Assembly: GCF_000482785.1 (NCBI RefSeq)
Contig: NZ_AXWS01000007.1
Coordinates: 186,001-250,000 of the forward strand
Direction of reading: 5' to 3'
Length of the DNA: 64,000 bases
Source: Derxia gummosa DSM 723
GTDB taxonomy: Bacteria; Pseudomonadota; Gammaproteobacteria; Burkholderiales; Burkholderiaceae_E
A program made the position numbers and the translations under genes. The notes under the pieces were generated by a model. It was not told the origin of the DNA. It saw only the letters and a list, made by a program, of their open reading frames with translations, and did no database searches. Of the stretch, positions 44,985 through 54,842 are shown piece by piece. Every line of letters begins with the position of its first letter. Positions within the stretch are counted from its first letter, which is position 1.

Positions 44985-47696
44985 ATGCAAGACAAGTACT
45001 CCCCCGCCGACATCGAAGCCGCCGCCCGTGCCCACTGGCGCGCCGATGACCCCGCCACCTCGGTCTATCGCGTGAACGAGAACGACGCCCGCTTCACCAA
45101 GGGCAAGTTCTACGCGTGCTCGATGCTTCCCTACCCGTCGGGCAAGCTGCACATGGGCCATGTGCGCAACTACACGATCAACGACATGCTCGCGCGCTAC
45201 CTGCGCATGAACGGGCACAACGTCCTGATGCCGATGGGCTGGGACGCCTTCGGCCTGCCGGCCGAGAACGCGGCGATGAAGAACAAGGTCCCGCCCGCGC
45301 AGTGGACCTACGACAACATCGCCTACATGAAGAAGCAGATGCAGGCGATGGGCCTCGCGATCGACTGGTCGCGCGAACTGGCCACCTGCCAGCCTGCCTA
45401 CTACCGCTGGAACCAGTGGTTCTTCCTCAAGATGCTGGAAGCCGGCATCTGCGAGCGCCGCACGCAAGTGGTGAACTGGGACCCGGTGGACCAGACCGTG
45501 CTCGCCAACGAGCAGGTGGTGGACGGCCGGGGCTGGCGCTCGGGCGCGCTGGTGGAAAAGCGCGAGATCCCCGGCTACTACCTCAACATCGTCAAGTACG
45601 CCGACGAGCTGCTCGGCGCGGTCGCCAACCCCGAAGACCCGAACTACCTCAAGGGCTGGCCCGAGCGCGTGCGCCTGATGCAGGAGAACTGGATCGGCAA
45701 GAGCGAGGGCGTGCGCTTCGCCTTCCCGCACGAAATCACCGGCGCCGACGGCGAGAAGATCCAGGACGGCAAGCTCTACGTCTTCACGACGCGCGCCGAC
45801 ACGATCATGGGCGTGACCTTCTGCGCCGTCGCGCCCGAGCATCCGCTCGCGGTGCACGCCGCCGCCGGCAATGCCGAGCTGGCCGCCTTCATCGAGGAAT
45901 GCAAGAAGGGCGGCACGACCGAGGCCGAACTCGCGCTCAAGGAAAAGGAAGGCCGCCCGACCGGCCTGACGGTCACGCACCCGATCACCGGCGCCCAGGT
46001 GCCCGTGTGGGTCGGCAACTACGTGCTCATGAGCTACGGCGACGGCGCCGTCATGGGCGTGCCCGCGCATGACGAACGCGACTTCGCCTTCGCCAGGAAG
46101 TACGGCATCGAGATCAGGCAGGTGATCGCCGTCGAAGGCGAAAGCTTCAGCCTCGACGCCTGGCAGGAGTGGTACGGCGACAAGCAGCGCGGCGTCACCG
46201 TCAACAGCGGCGCCTTCAATGGTCTGGGCTACAAGCAGGCCGTCGATTCGGTCGCGACCACGCTGCTGCTCAAGGACCTCGGCGACAAGAAGACCACCTT
46301 CCGCCTGCGCGACTGGGGCATCAGCCGCCAGCGCTACTGGGGCACGCCCATCCCCATCATCCATTGCGACGACTGCGGCCCGGTGCCCGTGCCCGAGAGC
46401 GACCTGCCCGTCGTGCTGCCGGAAGACTGCATCCCCGACGGCAGCGGCAATCCGCTGGCGAAGAACGAAGCCTTCCTCAAGTGCTCGTGCCCCAAGTGCG
46501 GCAAGCCCGCGCGCCGCGAGACCGACACGATGGACACCTTCGTCGACAGCTCCTGGTACTTCATGCGCTACACGCTGGCGAATGACGCGCCCGGCTACGA
46601 CGCCGCGATGGTGGACGGCCGCACCGACTACTGGATGCCGATGGACCAGTACATCGGCGGCATCGAGCACGCGATCCTCCACCTGCTGTACGCGCGCTTC
46701 TGGACCAAGGTGATGCGCGACCTCGGCCTGACGAAGGTGAGCGAGCCCTTCACGAAGCTGCTGACGCAGGGGATGGTGCTCAACCACATCTACTCGCGCC
46801 GCACCGACAAGGGCGGCATCGAATACTTCTGGCCGCATGACGTCGAGAACGTGGTGGACGCGGGCGGCAAGATCACCGGCGCGAAGCTCAAGGTGGCCGT
46901 GGGCGATCTGCCGGCCGGCACGCCCATCGACTACCAGGGCATCGGCACGATGTCCAAGAGCAAGAACAACGGCGTCGATCCGCAGGCGCTCATCGACCAG
47001 TACGGCGCCGACACGGCGCGGCTGTTCACGATGTTCGCGGCGCCGCCCGAGCAGACGCTGGAATGGAACGACGCCGGCGTGGAAGGCGCGAACCGCTTCC
47101 TGCGCCGCGTCTGGGCCTTCGCGCATGCGCATGTGCACGGCAAGGCGGTGTTCGACATCCCGGCCGAGCTGACCAAGCCGCTCAAGGCGGTGCGCCGCGA
47201 GGTCCACCTCATCACGCGCCAGGCCACGTTCGACTACGAGCGCATGCAGTACAACACCGTCGTCTCGGCGGCGATGAAGCTGCTCAACACGCTCGAAGCC
47301 GCCGCGACGGCCGCCGCCGACGAGGCCGAGGCCGACGGCGCGCGCGCCGCGGTCATCACCGAGGGCTTCGGCGTGCTGGTGCGCATCCTCTACCCGGCCT
47401 GCCCGCACATCGGTCATGCGCTGTGGAGCGAGCTGGGCTACATGGCGATCCACGGCGACCTCATCGACGCGCCCTGGCCGCAGGTGGACGAGGCCGCGCT
47501 GGTGCAGGACGAGATCACGCTGGTCGTGCAGGTGAACGGCAAGCTGCGCGGCAGCATCGCCGTGCCGGCCGGCGCCGACAAGGCCGCGATCGAGGCCGCC
47601 GCGCTCGCCGACGAGAACGTCCAGAAGTTCATGGAGGGCAAGCCGGTGAAGAAGCTCATCGTGGTGCCGGGCAAGCTCGTGAACGTGGTGGTCTGA
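44985..47696 (+). CDS. leuS: Leucyl-tRNA synthetase
   Basis: Class I synthetase charging tRNA-Leu, with proofreading through the CP1 editing domain. HIGH appears as HMGH at 56-59 and KMSKS as TMSKS at 655-659. The editing domain, with its threonine-rich and [15 protein letters not shown] segments, spans about 225-415. A CPKC zinc-like motif lies near 505, and the anticodon-binding and C-terminal domains complete the 903 residues. I start at MQDKYSP because the upstream frame runs through the promoter. It heads the conserved leuS-lptE-holA block. The dyad at the promoter suggests regulation by a DNA-binding protein. Confidence 0.98.
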   Translation: MQDKYSPADIEAAARAHWRADDPATSVYRVNENDARFTKGKFYACSMLPYPSGKLHMGHVRNYTINDMLARYLRMNGHNVLMPMGWDAFGLPAENAAMKNKVPPAQWTYDNIAYMKKQMQAMGLAIDWSRELATCQPAYYRWNQWFFLKMLEAGICERRTQVVNWDPVDQTVLANEQVVDGRGWRSGALVEKREIPGYYLNIVKYADELLGAVANPEDPNYLKGWPERVRLMQENWIGKSEGVRFAFPHEITGADGEKIQDGKLYVFTTRADTIMGVTFCAVAPEHPLAVHAAAGNAELAAFIEECKKGGTTEAELALKEKEGRPTGLTVTHPITGAQVPVWVGNYVLMSYGDGAVMGVPAHDERDFAFARKYGIEIRQVIAVEGESFSLDAWQEWYGDKQRGVTVNSGAFNGLGYKQAVDSVATTLLLKDLGDKKTTFRLRDWGISRQRYWGTPIPIIHCDDCGPVPVPESDLPVVLPEDCIPDGSGNPLAKNEAFLKCSCPKCGKPARRETDTMDTFVDSSWYFMRYTLANDAPGYDAAMVDGRTDYWMPMDQYIGGIEHAILHLLYARFWTKVMRDLGLTKVSEPFTKLLTQGMVLNHIYSRRTDKGGIEYFWPHDVENVVDAGGKITGAKLKVAVGDLPAGTPIDYQGIGTMSKSKNNGVDPQALIDQYGADTARLFTMFAAPPEQTLEWNDAGVEGANRFLRRVWAFAHAHVHGKAVFDIPAELTKPLKAVRREVHLITRQATFDYERMQYNTVVSAAMKLLNTLEAAATAAADEAEADGARAAVITEGFGVLVRILYPACPHIGHALWSELGYMAIHGDLIDAPWPQVDEAALVQDEITLVVQVNGKLRGSIAVPAGADKAAIEAAALADENVQKFMEGKPVKKLIVVPGKLVNVVV

Positions 47697-47697
47697 C

Positions 47698-48294
47698 GTG
47701 GGCGCGCCGGTGTTCCCGCAAGACGACGGTCTGCAAACGCTTGCAGGCGCGCGCGATGGCGCGGTGGTGCCGGCACGCGACTCGGCGGCGCTGCCCGACG
47801 CCCGCCGGCGCGCGCTGCTCGGCGGCGCGGCGCTCGGACTGGCGGCGGCGCTGTCGGGCTGCGGCTTCCGCCGGCGCGGCACGGCCGAGCTGCCCTTCGG
47901 CACGCTCTACCTCGCGGTGCCCGACGGCTCGGCGCTCGGCGCGGAACTGCGGCGCAACCTCGTGCACGGCAGCAACGTGACGATCGTGAACGAGCCGGGT
48001 CAGGCCGAGGCGCGCCTCGACCTCCTCGGCGAGAACCGGCGGCGCGAGATCGTGTCGTACAACGCGGCCGGCCGGGCCCGCGAATACCGGCTCTACTACT
48101 CGGCCAGCTATCGCGTGAGCGACGGCAAGGGCCGCGACTTCGTGCCGGTGTCGGAGCTGACGCTCAAGCGCGACACGACCAACATCGAGGACCAGATCCT
48201 CGCCCAGGAAAGCCAGGAAGCCTTCCTGTACCGCGACATGCAGACCGACATGGCGCAGCAGATCGTGCGCCGGCTGGCGCTCATCAAGCGCTGA
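47698..48294 (+). CDS. lptE: LPS-assembly lipoprotein LptE
   Basis: Outer-membrane lipoprotein that plugs LptD and helps insert LPS. A lipoprotein signal ends in the lipobox LSGC (Cys at residue 55 of the longest frame), and GCGFRRRG after it is typical of the family. The mature part (about 140 residues) contains the RREIVSYNAAGRAREYRLYY segment and a C-terminal DMAQQIVRRL helix. The start is uncertain: the first GTG lies one base after the leuS stop and would give an unusually long pre-signal region; GTGs 66 or 69 bases later are alternatives. A LacI-type dyad (CTGCAA, ACGC, TTGCAG at 47731-47746) falls in the disputed stretch. Position after leuS is standard. Confidence 0.9.
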   Translation: MGAPVFPQDDGLQTLAGARDGAVVPARDSAALPDARRRALLGGAALGLAAALSGCGFRRRGTAELPFGTLYLAVPDGSALGAELRRNLVHGSNVTIVNEPGQAEARLDLLGENRRREIVSYNAAGRAREYRLYYSASYRVSDGKGRDFVPVSELTLKRDTTNIEDQILAQESQEAFLYRDMQTDMAQQIVRRLALIKR

Positions 48295-48302
48295 TCGGGC
48301 CG

Positions 48303-48358
48303 GGCTCGCGGCCGGCGCGCCGCGAGCCTCCGGCCGGGTCCGGGCGCGCCGGCGCCCG
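48303..48358 (+). terminator. Double hairpin after lptE
   Basis: GGCTCGCGG/CCGCGAGCC with an 8-base loop (48303-48328), then CGGGCGC/GCGCCCG with a 4-base loop (48341-48358). No T-run. It probably separates leuS-lptE from the short-chain dehydrogenase gene. Confidence 0.4.
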
Positions 48359-48400
48359 ACCGTCATCTCGTCACGCCCGATCGGGCACCAGGAGCTAACG

Positions 48401-49120
48401 ATGGCCAGACTCGCACTCATCACTGGCGGCTCGCGCGGACTGGGCGCCGCCTTCGTCGCGCAATTGCAGGCCGAGGGCTGGGAGGTGGTCGAGTTCTCGC
48501 GCGCGGCCCCGCATGCCTGCTCGGTCAAGGTCGATCTCGGTGCCCTCGCAGCGAGCGGGCCGGTGCTGGACGCGAAGCTGGCCGAGCTGGCCGCGCGCGA
48601 CTGGGACGAGGTGCTCGCGGTGCTCAACGCCGCGACGCTCGCGCCGATCGGCCCGACGGCGCGCAAGCCGCCGGCCGAGGTGCTCGGCAATCTCGATCTC
48701 AATCTCAAGGCGCCGGTGCTGTTCGCGGCGCTGTTCGTGAAGCACTTCCAGCGCCATGCGGCGCGCAAGCTGCTGGCCAACATCTCGTCGGGCGCGGCGC
48801 TCAAGGGCTATGCGGGCTGGTCGCTGTACTGCGCGGCCAAGGCGGGGCTGGAGAACCACGTCCGCTCGATCGCGCTGGAGCAGGCGGGCGAGGCGCATCC
48901 GGTGCTGGCGGTGAACGTCGATCCGGGCGTGATGGACACCGAGATGCAGGCGGCGATCCGCGCGACCGGCATCGACGACTTTCCGGCGGTCGAGCGTTTT
49001 CACGGCCTCCAGGCCGCCGGCATGCTGCGCGCGCCCGAGACGGTCGCCGTGATCATCCTCGGCGAGCTGGCCCGCGTGACCGAGGGCGGCGGCCGCATCG
49101 ACACCGCCACGCACCGCTGA
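48401..49120 (+). CDS. Short-chain dehydrogenase/reductase
   Basis: NAD(P)-dependent oxidoreductase of the classical SDR family, 239 residues. The cofactor motif TGGSRGLG is at 8-15 and the catalytic Ser (129 or 130), Tyr143 and Lys147 are in place (ISSGAALKGYAGWSLYCAAK). The NVDPGVMDTEMQ stretch after the active site resembles sepiapterin reductase-like members. The ATG has AGGAG six bases upstream. It interrupts the usual lptE-holA adjacency and has hairpins ahead of it, so it is probably expressed separately. Substrate cannot be predicted. Confidence 0.88.
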   Translation: MARLALITGGSRGLGAAFVAQLQAEGWEVVEFSRAAPHACSVKVDLGALAASGPVLDAKLAELAARDWDEVLAVLNAATLAPIGPTARKPPAEVLGNLDLNLKAPVLFAALFVKHFQRHAARKLLANISSGAALKGYAGWSLYCAAKAGLENHVRSIALEQAGEAHPVLAVNVDPGVMDTEMQAAIRATGIDDFPAVERFHGLQAAGMLRAPETVAVIILGELARVTEGGGRIDTATHR

Positions 49121-49196
49121 CCGGCGCCTGCCGGCCGCACGCCACACCACACACCCGCCAGCACCGTCACGCTGACGCACCGAACCCGCTTCCGAC

Positions 49197-50459
49197 ATGC
49201 CTCTTCTCCGTCTCGACGATCTCCCCGGCCATCTCGCCCAGTCCGCCAAGGCGGGCCGGCTCGCGCCGCTGTACGTGGTGGCGAGCGGCGAGCCGCTGTT
49301 GCAGATCGAGGCGGTGGATGCGATCCGCGCCGCCGCTCGCCGCTGCGGCTACAGCGAGCGCGAGGTGACGACCGTCGGGCCGCGCTTCGACTGGAGCGGC
49401 TTCACGAATGCAAGCAGCAGCCTGTCGCTGTTCGCCGACCGCAAGCTCGTCGAACTGCGCATACCCTCGGGCAAGCCGGGCAAGGACGGCGGCCAGGTGC
49501 TGCAAGCCTTTGCAGCCGGTCTGCGCGATGACGACGATTCGCTGCTCACGGTCATTACCCTGCCGCGCGCCGACCGCGAGATGCGTGACACCAAATGGTT
49601 CGGCGCGCTGCTGAACGCCGGCCGCGTGCTCCAGATCGAGCCGGTCGAGCGCCCCGCCCTGCCGCAATGGATCGCGCAGCGGCTCGCGGGCCAGGGCCAG
49701 ACCACGACGCCCGAGGCGCTGCAATTCATCGCCGATCGGGTCGAGGGCAACCTGCTCGCGGCGCACCAGGAAATCCTCAAGCTCGGCCTGCTGCATCCCG
49801 AAGGCCGGCTCGACACCGAGGCGGTAAAGGACGCGGTGCTCAACGTCGCGCGCTACGACGTGTTCAAGCTGAGCGAGGCGCTGCTCGGCGCCGACGCGCC
49901 GCGCTATGCGCGCATGCTGGCCGGCCTCGAAGGCGAAGGCGCGGCGCTGCCGCTCGTGCTCTGGGCCGTGGCCGAGGACCTGCGCACGCTCTGGCGTCTG
50001 CGCACGGCGATGGACGCCGGCCGGCCGGTGGGCGTGGCGATGAAGGAACTGCGCATCTGGGGCGTGCGCGAGAAGCTGCTGCCGAAGGCGGTGGCGCGGC
50101 TCGACAAGGCCACGATCGGCGACGCGGTGCGCAAGTGCGCCGCGCTCGACAAGATCGCCAAGGGGCTGCCGCAGGTGGCCGCCGAGGAAGGGCTGACGGG
50201 CGACGTGTGGGCAGACCTGCTCGCCCTTGGGCTCGGGCTCATGAACACCGGCGGCGCGAAGGCGGGTGGCGGAACCGGTGCGGGCGTGCACGGCGATGGC
50301 CAGCCCGGGCGCGCCGGAACCGGCGCGCCCGGCAGCGGCTCCGGCAGCGGCTCCGGCGGCGCGACGACCGGCCGCGAGCGGCCCGGCGCCGACCGGGGCG
50401 CGAACGCGGCGGCGGCACTGGCCGCGTTGCGTCGGCCGCCCGGGCGGCCCGGACGCTGA
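49197..50459 (+). CDS. holA: DNA polymerase III delta subunit
   Basis: Clamp-loader delta subunit that opens the beta sliding clamp. The N-terminal RLAPLYVVASGEPLLQIEAVDAIR region, the central domain and the C-terminal collar domain (VRKCAALDKIAKGL near 305-318) cover residues 1-345, the normal family length. About 70 further residues are a Gly/Ala/Ser-rich tail (GSGSGSGSGG) whose DNA contains a 28-base perfect palindrome. No good ribosome-binding site is visible ahead of the ATG. In most betaproteobacteria holA directly follows lptE and precedes proA; here an SDR and two leftward genes are inserted around it. Confidence 0.93.
   Translation: MPLLRLDDLPGHLAQSAKAGRLAPLYVVASGEPLLQIEAVDAIRAAARRCGYSEREVTTVGPRFDWSGFTNASSSLSLFADRKLVELRIPSGKPGKDGGQVLQAFAAGLRDDDDSLLTVITLPRADREMRDTKWFGALLNAGRVLQIEPVERPALPQWIAQRLAGQGQTTTPEALQFIADRVEGNLLAAHQEILKLGLLHPEGRLDTEAVKDAVLNVARYDVFKLSEALLGADAPRYARMLAGLEGEGAALPLVLWAVAEDLRTLWRLRTAMDAGRPVGVAMKELRIWGVREKLLPKAVARLDKATIGDAVRKCAALDKIAKGLPQVAAEEGLTGDVWADLLALGLGLMNTGGAKAGGGTGAGVHGDGQPGRAGTGAPGSGSGSGSGGATTGRERPGADRGANAAAALAALRRPPGRPGR
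50305..50332. repeat. Long GC-only palindrome inside the holA tail
   Basis: Arms CCGGGCGCGCCGG and CCGGCGCGCCCGG flank AA: 13 perfect base pairs within coding sequence for the low-complexity tail. It may be a remnant of an inserted palindromic repeat or a strong RNA hairpin. Confidence 0.6.
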
Positions 50460-50515
50460 TCCGACAGGCGCGCCGACGGCCGGGTCCGCCGGTCAACTCG
50501 TTCGGCCGCCACCGT

Positions 50516-51544
50516 TCAGCGCGCCGCCGGCTCCGGCAGCTTCCACGCCGCCACCCAGTCGATGTCGTAGCGCGCCGGCACTGGCGTGTCGGCATCGGCG
50601 CGGCCGACCATGCTGCCGCCGACCGCGAGGTTGAGCAGCAGATACATCGGCCGGTCGAAGCCGGCGGGCGTGGCGATCTGCGCGACCGGCCGGCGGTCGA
50701 TGAACCAGACGATGCGCTCCGGCGTCCACAACGCGCCGAACAGGTGGAAGCCGTTCCACGCATCGGGCAGCCGCGTGCGGCAGCCACCGTGGCCGCGCCT
50801 GCCCTCGGGCAGGCTCCAATGCGCGGTCGTCACCATGAGTTCGGGTTGCTGGCCCACGACTTCGAGGATGTCGATTTCCGGTGGCCAGACGCGCTCGGCC
50901 GACAGCATCCAGAACGCGGGCCAGAGCGCCTTGCCGGCCGGGATGCGCGCGCGCATCTCGAAGTAGCCGTAGCGCTGCACGAAGCTTGCGCGGGAGCTGA
51001 GCAGGCCCGAGCTGTAGTCGAAGCCGGGCAGCGCCGTCGCCACGCGCGCGGGCAGACGCTCGGCCACGATCGACAGCACGCCGTTCTCGACGCGGAAGGG
51101 GTCGAGAACGAGCGGCGCGCCGGTGCCGGCGGTGAATCCGGGGTCGGCATAGACCTGCTGCTCGCGGTTGCCGGGCAGCGTGCGGTTGCGCGGCTGGTCG
51201 GCGCCGCGCCAGCCGCCGGTGACCGGATCGCGGCCGAGGTCGAAATGGGGCAGCCAGCCGGCGTCGCCGAGGACGAGACGGTCGAAGTCGTCGCGGAAGC
51301 TGAGGTCGAGCGCGAGCGGCGCGGTGACGGCACCGGTCTCGACCTGGCCGCAGCGGCCGACCGGCGCGGCGCCGACGGGAATGGCCAGCTCGATGCGCTC
51401 GGCGATGCGGGTGGGAACGGACGCCGGGCGCGGGCCGAGGTCGGAACAGGCTGCGAGCACGAGGGCGAGCCAGGCGCCGGCGAACGCAAGCGCGCGTCCG
51501 AGGGCGGCGCGCGGCGACGCGGCGCAGAAGGGGGCGAGACACAT
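50516..51544 (-). CDS. GH16 family glycoside hydrolase lipoprotein
   Basis: Predicted beta-glucanase-type hydrolase of 342 residues. A lipoprotein signal ends in VLAAC (Cys33). The GH16 catalytic motif ExDxxE is complete: Glu223-Ile-Asp225-Ile-Leu-Glu228, in a PPEIDILEVVG context, and KALWPAFWML just upstream is the usual substrate-cleft strand. The C-terminal YLLLNLAVGG and WVAAWKLPE strands close the jelly roll. The start is the ATG just ahead of the signal peptide. Family targets are 1,3/1,4-beta-glucans, laminarin or galactans, and none can be chosen. It faces left, against holA and proA, and no polysaccharide cluster is adjacent. Confidence 0.9.
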   Translation of the reverse strand: MCLAPFCAASPRAALGRALAFAGAWLALVLAACSDLGPRPASVPTRIAERIELAIPVGAAPVGRCGQVETGAVTAPLALDLSFRDDFDRLVLGDAGWLPHFDLGRDPVTGGWRGADQPRNRTLPGNREQQVYADPGFTAGTGAPLVLDPFRVENGVLSIVAERLPARVATALPGFDYSSGLLSSRASFVQRYGYFEMRARIPAGKALWPAFWMLSAERVWPPEIDILEVVGQQPELMVTTAHWSLPEGRRGHGGCRTRLPDAWNGFHLFGALWTPERIVWFIDRRPVAQIATPAGFDRPMYLLLNLAVGGSMVGRADADTPVPARYDIDWVAAWKLPEPAAR

Positions 51545-51638
51545 GGCGGAGGGTCGTGCATGGCGACCGGCGTGGAGGAGCGGCGACCTTGCCGCGCCTG
51601 GCACGGCGCGCCAAGGCAATGCGGCACGGCGCCGACCG

Positions 51639-53405
51639 TCAGGCTGCGAGCCAGACGCGCGCGATCGCGTCGGCGTCGACCGGCGCGCCAGTGTCGACGC
51701 GGATCGCGCGGGCGGCTTCGTCGGCGCCGAGCGGTTCGCGCGTCGCCTGCTGGCGCGCGAGCACGGCGGCGTCGGCTTCGGACGGGTCGCCGCCGGCGGC
51801 GGCGCGCATGGCGATGCGCTCGCGCAGCACGGCCGGATCGGCGTCGCAATCGAGGATGAGCGACGGCAGGCCGCGCGCGACGGCAATCGCGCGGAAGGCG
51901 TCGCGCTCGGCGCGGCGCAGGCAGGCGGCATCGATGACGACCGGCCAGCCGGCGTCGAGCAGACCGCCCGCGAGCGCGCCGAGCCGGTCGAAGGTGGCGC
52001 GCGTGGCATCGGGCGTGTAGATGCCGCCGGCCGCCGCGAGCGCCGCGCTGGCCTGCGAGCGGGCGTCGGCCGCGAGGCCGAACAGCCGCTTGCGCTCGAC
52101 ATCCGAGCGCAGCCGGATCGCGCCTGTGCGCTCGACGAGTTGCAGCGCGAGTCGGCTCTTGCCGCTGCCCGACAGGCCGTGGGTGACGAGCAGGCGCGCG
52201 TCGGCGGGCAAGGCGAATGCGGGAGTGGCGGCCGCGCTCGCCACGGCGGCGCCCGCCATCGGTCCGGCGGCCGCCCGCGTCAACGCCTCGGCCAGCGCGA
52301 GGTAGTCCGGCCCGCCGCCACCGGGCGTGAGCCGCGCGACCAGTGCCCGCACCAGCGCGCGCTCGACGAGATGGAAGCGCAGCGCCGCGACGCCCGCGAA
52401 ATCGCCGCCGCGCGCGAGCCAGCCGTCGAGCAGCCGCCAGCCGAGGTCGGCGCGGCCGCGCGCGATCAGGTCCATGACCGGGAAGGCGAGGTCGGCGATC
52501 GGGTCGAGCGCGCGTAGCGCCGGATCGAATTCGATGCAGTCGAAGGGCAGCAGACGACCATCGAGCAGCACGAGGTTGGCGAGGTGCAGATCGCCGTGGC
52601 AGTCGCGCAGGCGGCCTTCCGCGCGACGGCGAATCCACAGCGGCGCGAGCCGGGCAGCCTCGCGGATGAGCCAGGCGCGCAGGGCGGCGAGGCGGTCGCC
52701 GTCCCTGTCGTCGTGTCCGGCCGGATTCGCGTCTGCCGCCTTCGCTGCCGCGGTGGTGCCCGCTTCCGCCGCCGCGGCTTCCGCTGCCGCGAGCTGATCG
52801 AGCAGCGCGAGCGCCGCCACCCGCGGCGCGTCGGCTGGCGCGCTGGCGGGCGCGGCATCGCGGTGGAAGTCGGCGAGCGTGACGGCAAGGCCGTCGATGA
52901 GCGCGCCGTCGAGCCGCCCGGCCATGAGCAGTTCGCCGCCCAGTGCGCCGGCCGGGAACTGGCGCAGCCGCACCGCGTGATCGACGACCGCGCCGCCCGC
53001 GTCGCGCAGCGGCCGCACGCCGAGATAGAGCGCGGGCGCGAACCGGCGGTTGAGCCTCAGCTCCTCGGCGCAAAGCCGTTCGCGCAGCGCCGGCGTGCTC
53101 GCGTCGAGGAAGGGCAGGCGCAGCGGCTTCTTGAGCTTCCAGGCGCAGTCGCCGTCGAGCAGCAGCCACGATATGTGGGTTTCGAGCAGGCGCGGCGGCA
53201 GTCCGTGGCGGCGCGCAAGTTCGGCGGCAAAGGCGACGATGTGCGGCGGCAGGCAGGCGAGGTCGGCGGGCAGTTCGTCGGCGATCCGCCCGGCATCGGC
53301 GGCCGACGGAGTGTCGATGGCCGGCGCGCCAGCCGATGCCGGCAGGGCCGCGCCAGGCGGGCGATGGCCGGGGCCGGCGGTCCCGCTCGATTCGTTGTCA
53401 TCCAT
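51639..53405 (-). CDS. Bifunctional APH-like kinase / P-loop ATP-binding protein
   Basis: A 588-residue fusion. The N-terminal half resembles aminoglycoside phosphotransferase-type kinases, with the Brenner motif CHGDLHLANLVLLDGRLLP near 268-286 and DCIEFDPALRALDPIADLAF after it. The C-terminal half is a P-loop kinase with Walker A GLSGSGKS near 407-414 followed by RLRSDVERKRLFG, as in zeta-toxin or gluconate-kinase-like folds. Fusions of this type are widespread in Proteobacteria but have no assigned substrate; antibiotic resistance should not be inferred. It is divergent from proA, with a 148-base shared intergenic region that includes TAACAT at 53515-53520. Confidence 0.85.
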   Translation of the reverse strand: MDDNESSGTAGPGHRPPGAALPASAGAPAIDTPSAADAGRIADELPADLACLPPHIVAFAAELARRHGLPPRLLETHISWLLLDGDCAWKLKKPLRLPFLDASTPALRERLCAEELRLNRRFAPALYLGVRPLRDAGGAVVDHAVRLRQFPAGALGGELLMAGRLDGALIDGLAVTLADFHRDAAPASAPADAPRVAALALLDQLAAAEAAAAEAGTTAAAKAADANPAGHDDRDGDRLAALRAWLIREAARLAPLWIRRRAEGRLRDCHGDLHLANLVLLDGRLLPFDCIEFDPALRALDPIADLAFPVMDLIARGRADLGWRLLDGWLARGGDFAGVAALRFHLVERALVRALVARLTPGGGGPDYLALAEALTRAAAGPMAGAAVASAAATPAFALPADARLLVTHGLSGSGKSRLALQLVERTGAIRLRSDVERKRLFGLAADARSQASAALAAAGGIYTPDATRATFDRLGALAGGLLDAGWPVVIDAACLRRAERDAFRAIAVARGLPSLILDCDADPAVLRERIAMRAAAGGDPSEADAAVLARQQATREPLGADEAARAIRVDTGAPVDADAIARVWLAA

Positions 53406-53553
53406 GTCGTGCTCCGCGAATGCCTCGTCCCGATGCTCGCGCCCATCGCGCCGCCCGGCATCGCCGCCGCGCGCGCCGGCTTGATGCAGCCCAAGCCGCG
53501 CCGCGCGACTCGACTAACATCCGGGGTTTCCCCGCCATGCCCGCAGGCCCGCC

Positions 53554-54837
53554 ATGGACAGCAAGACCGACATCGTCACCACCCTGCGCCAGATCGGCGC
53601 CGCCGCGCGCGCCGCGAGCCGCCTCATGGCCCGCGCCGACACCGCGCGCAAGAACGCCGCGCTGCTGCACATCGCCGCCGCCATCCGCGCCCAGCGCGCC
53701 GAACTGAAGGCCGCCAACGACGCCGACGTCGAGGCCGCCCGCGCCGCCGGCCTCGCGCCGGCCCTCGTCGAACGCCTCGTGCTGAGCGACAAGGCCATCG
53801 ACACCATGGCCGAGGGCCTGGAACAGATCGCCTCGCTTGCCGACCCGATCGGCGAGATCAGCAACCTGCGCTTCCGCCCGAGCGGCATCCAGGTCGGCCA
53901 GATGCGCGTGCCCCTGGGCGTCATCGGCATCATTTACGAAGCCCGCCCGAACGTGACCGTCGATGCCGCCGGCCTGTGCATCAAGAGCGGCAACGCCACC
54001 GTGCTGCGCGGCGGCTCGGAGGCCATCCGCTGCAACACCGCGCTGGCGAAGCTCGTGCGCGACGGCCTCGCCGCCGCCGGCCTGCCCGAAGACGGCGTGC
54101 AGGTGATCGAGACCACCGACCGCGCCGCCGTCGGCGCGATGATCACCATGCCCGAGTACATCGACGTGATCGTCCCGCGCGGCGGCAAGGGCCTGATCGA
54201 GCGCATCGCGCGCGAGGCGACGGTGCCGGTCATCAAGCATCTCGACGGCATCTGCCACGTCTACATCGACGACGAGGCCGATCTCGACAAGGCGGTGCGC
54301 ATCGCCGACAACGCCAAGACCCAGCGCTACGCGCCCTGCAACACGATGGAGACGCTGCTGGTCAACGCCGCGATCGCGCCCGCCGTGCTGCCGCCGCTGT
54401 GCCGCATCTACGAAAGCAAGGGCGTCGAGCTGCGCGTCTGCGCCGACACCCGCGCGGTGCTGGAGGCAGCCGGCTTCAGCGGCCTCGTCGACGCGACCGA
54501 GGAAGACTGGCGCACCGAATACCTCGCGCCGATCCTCTCCATCAGGCTGGTGGCCGACGTGGACGCGGCGATGGACCACATCAACGCCTACAGCTCGCAG
54601 CACACCGAGGCGATCGTCACCGAGAACTACTCGAAGGCGATGCGCTTCCTGCGCGAGGTGGATTCGTCGTCGGTGATGGTCAATGCCAGCACGCGTTTCG
54701 CCGACGGCTTCGAGTACGGGCTGGGCGCCGAGATCGGCATCAGCACCAACAAGCTGCATGCGCGCGGGCCGGTCGGCCTCGACGGGCTCACGTCGCTCAA
54801 GTACGTGGTGCTCGGCAGCGGTCAGGTGCGCGTCTGA
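53554..54837 (+). CDS. proA: Gamma-glutamyl phosphate reductase
   Basis: Second step of proline synthesis: reduction of glutamyl-5-phosphate to glutamate-5-semialdehyde with NADPH. The catalytic cysteine is Cys262 in [13 protein letters not shown], and the [22 protein letters not shown] and IPRGGKGLI-type ([12 protein letters not shown]) segments are characteristic. The length of 427 residues is standard. A possible -10 (TAACAT) lies 34 bases upstream. proB is not in the window. The following GT39 gene starts five bases after the stop, so the two are cotranscribed, although their functions appear unrelated. Confidence 0.97.
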   Translation: MDSKTDIVTTLRQIGAAARAASRLMARADTARKNAALLHIAAAIRAQRAELKAANDADVEAARAAGLAPALVERLVLSDKAIDTMAEGLEQIASLADPIGEISNLRFRPSGIQVGQMRVPLGVIGIIYEARPNVTVDAAGLCIKSGNATVLRGGSEAIRCNTALAKLVRDGLAAAGLPEDGVQVIETTDRAAVGAMITMPEYIDVIVPRGGKGLIERIAREATVPVIKHLDGICHVYIDDEADLDKAVRIADNAKTQRYAPCNTMETLLVNAAIAPAVLPPLCRIYESKGVELRVCADTRAVLEAAGFSGLVDATEEDWRTEYLAPILSIRLVADVDAAMDHINAYSSQHTEAIVTENYSKAMRFLREVDSSSVMVNASTRFADGFEYGLGAEIGISTNKLHARGPVGLDGLTSLKYVVLGSGQVRV

Positions 54838-54842
54838 GCGCG

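Noticed and set aside
51639-53405. Aminoglycoside resistance gene
   Set aside because: The APH-like fold is shared by many kinases and the fusion to a P-loop kinase is a housekeeping-type architecture of unknown substrate.
52584-54842. N-terminal extension of the GT39 protein through the kinase and proA region
   Set aside because: The frame is open only because it is antisense or out of frame to real genes; the GTG five bases after proA is the sensible start.
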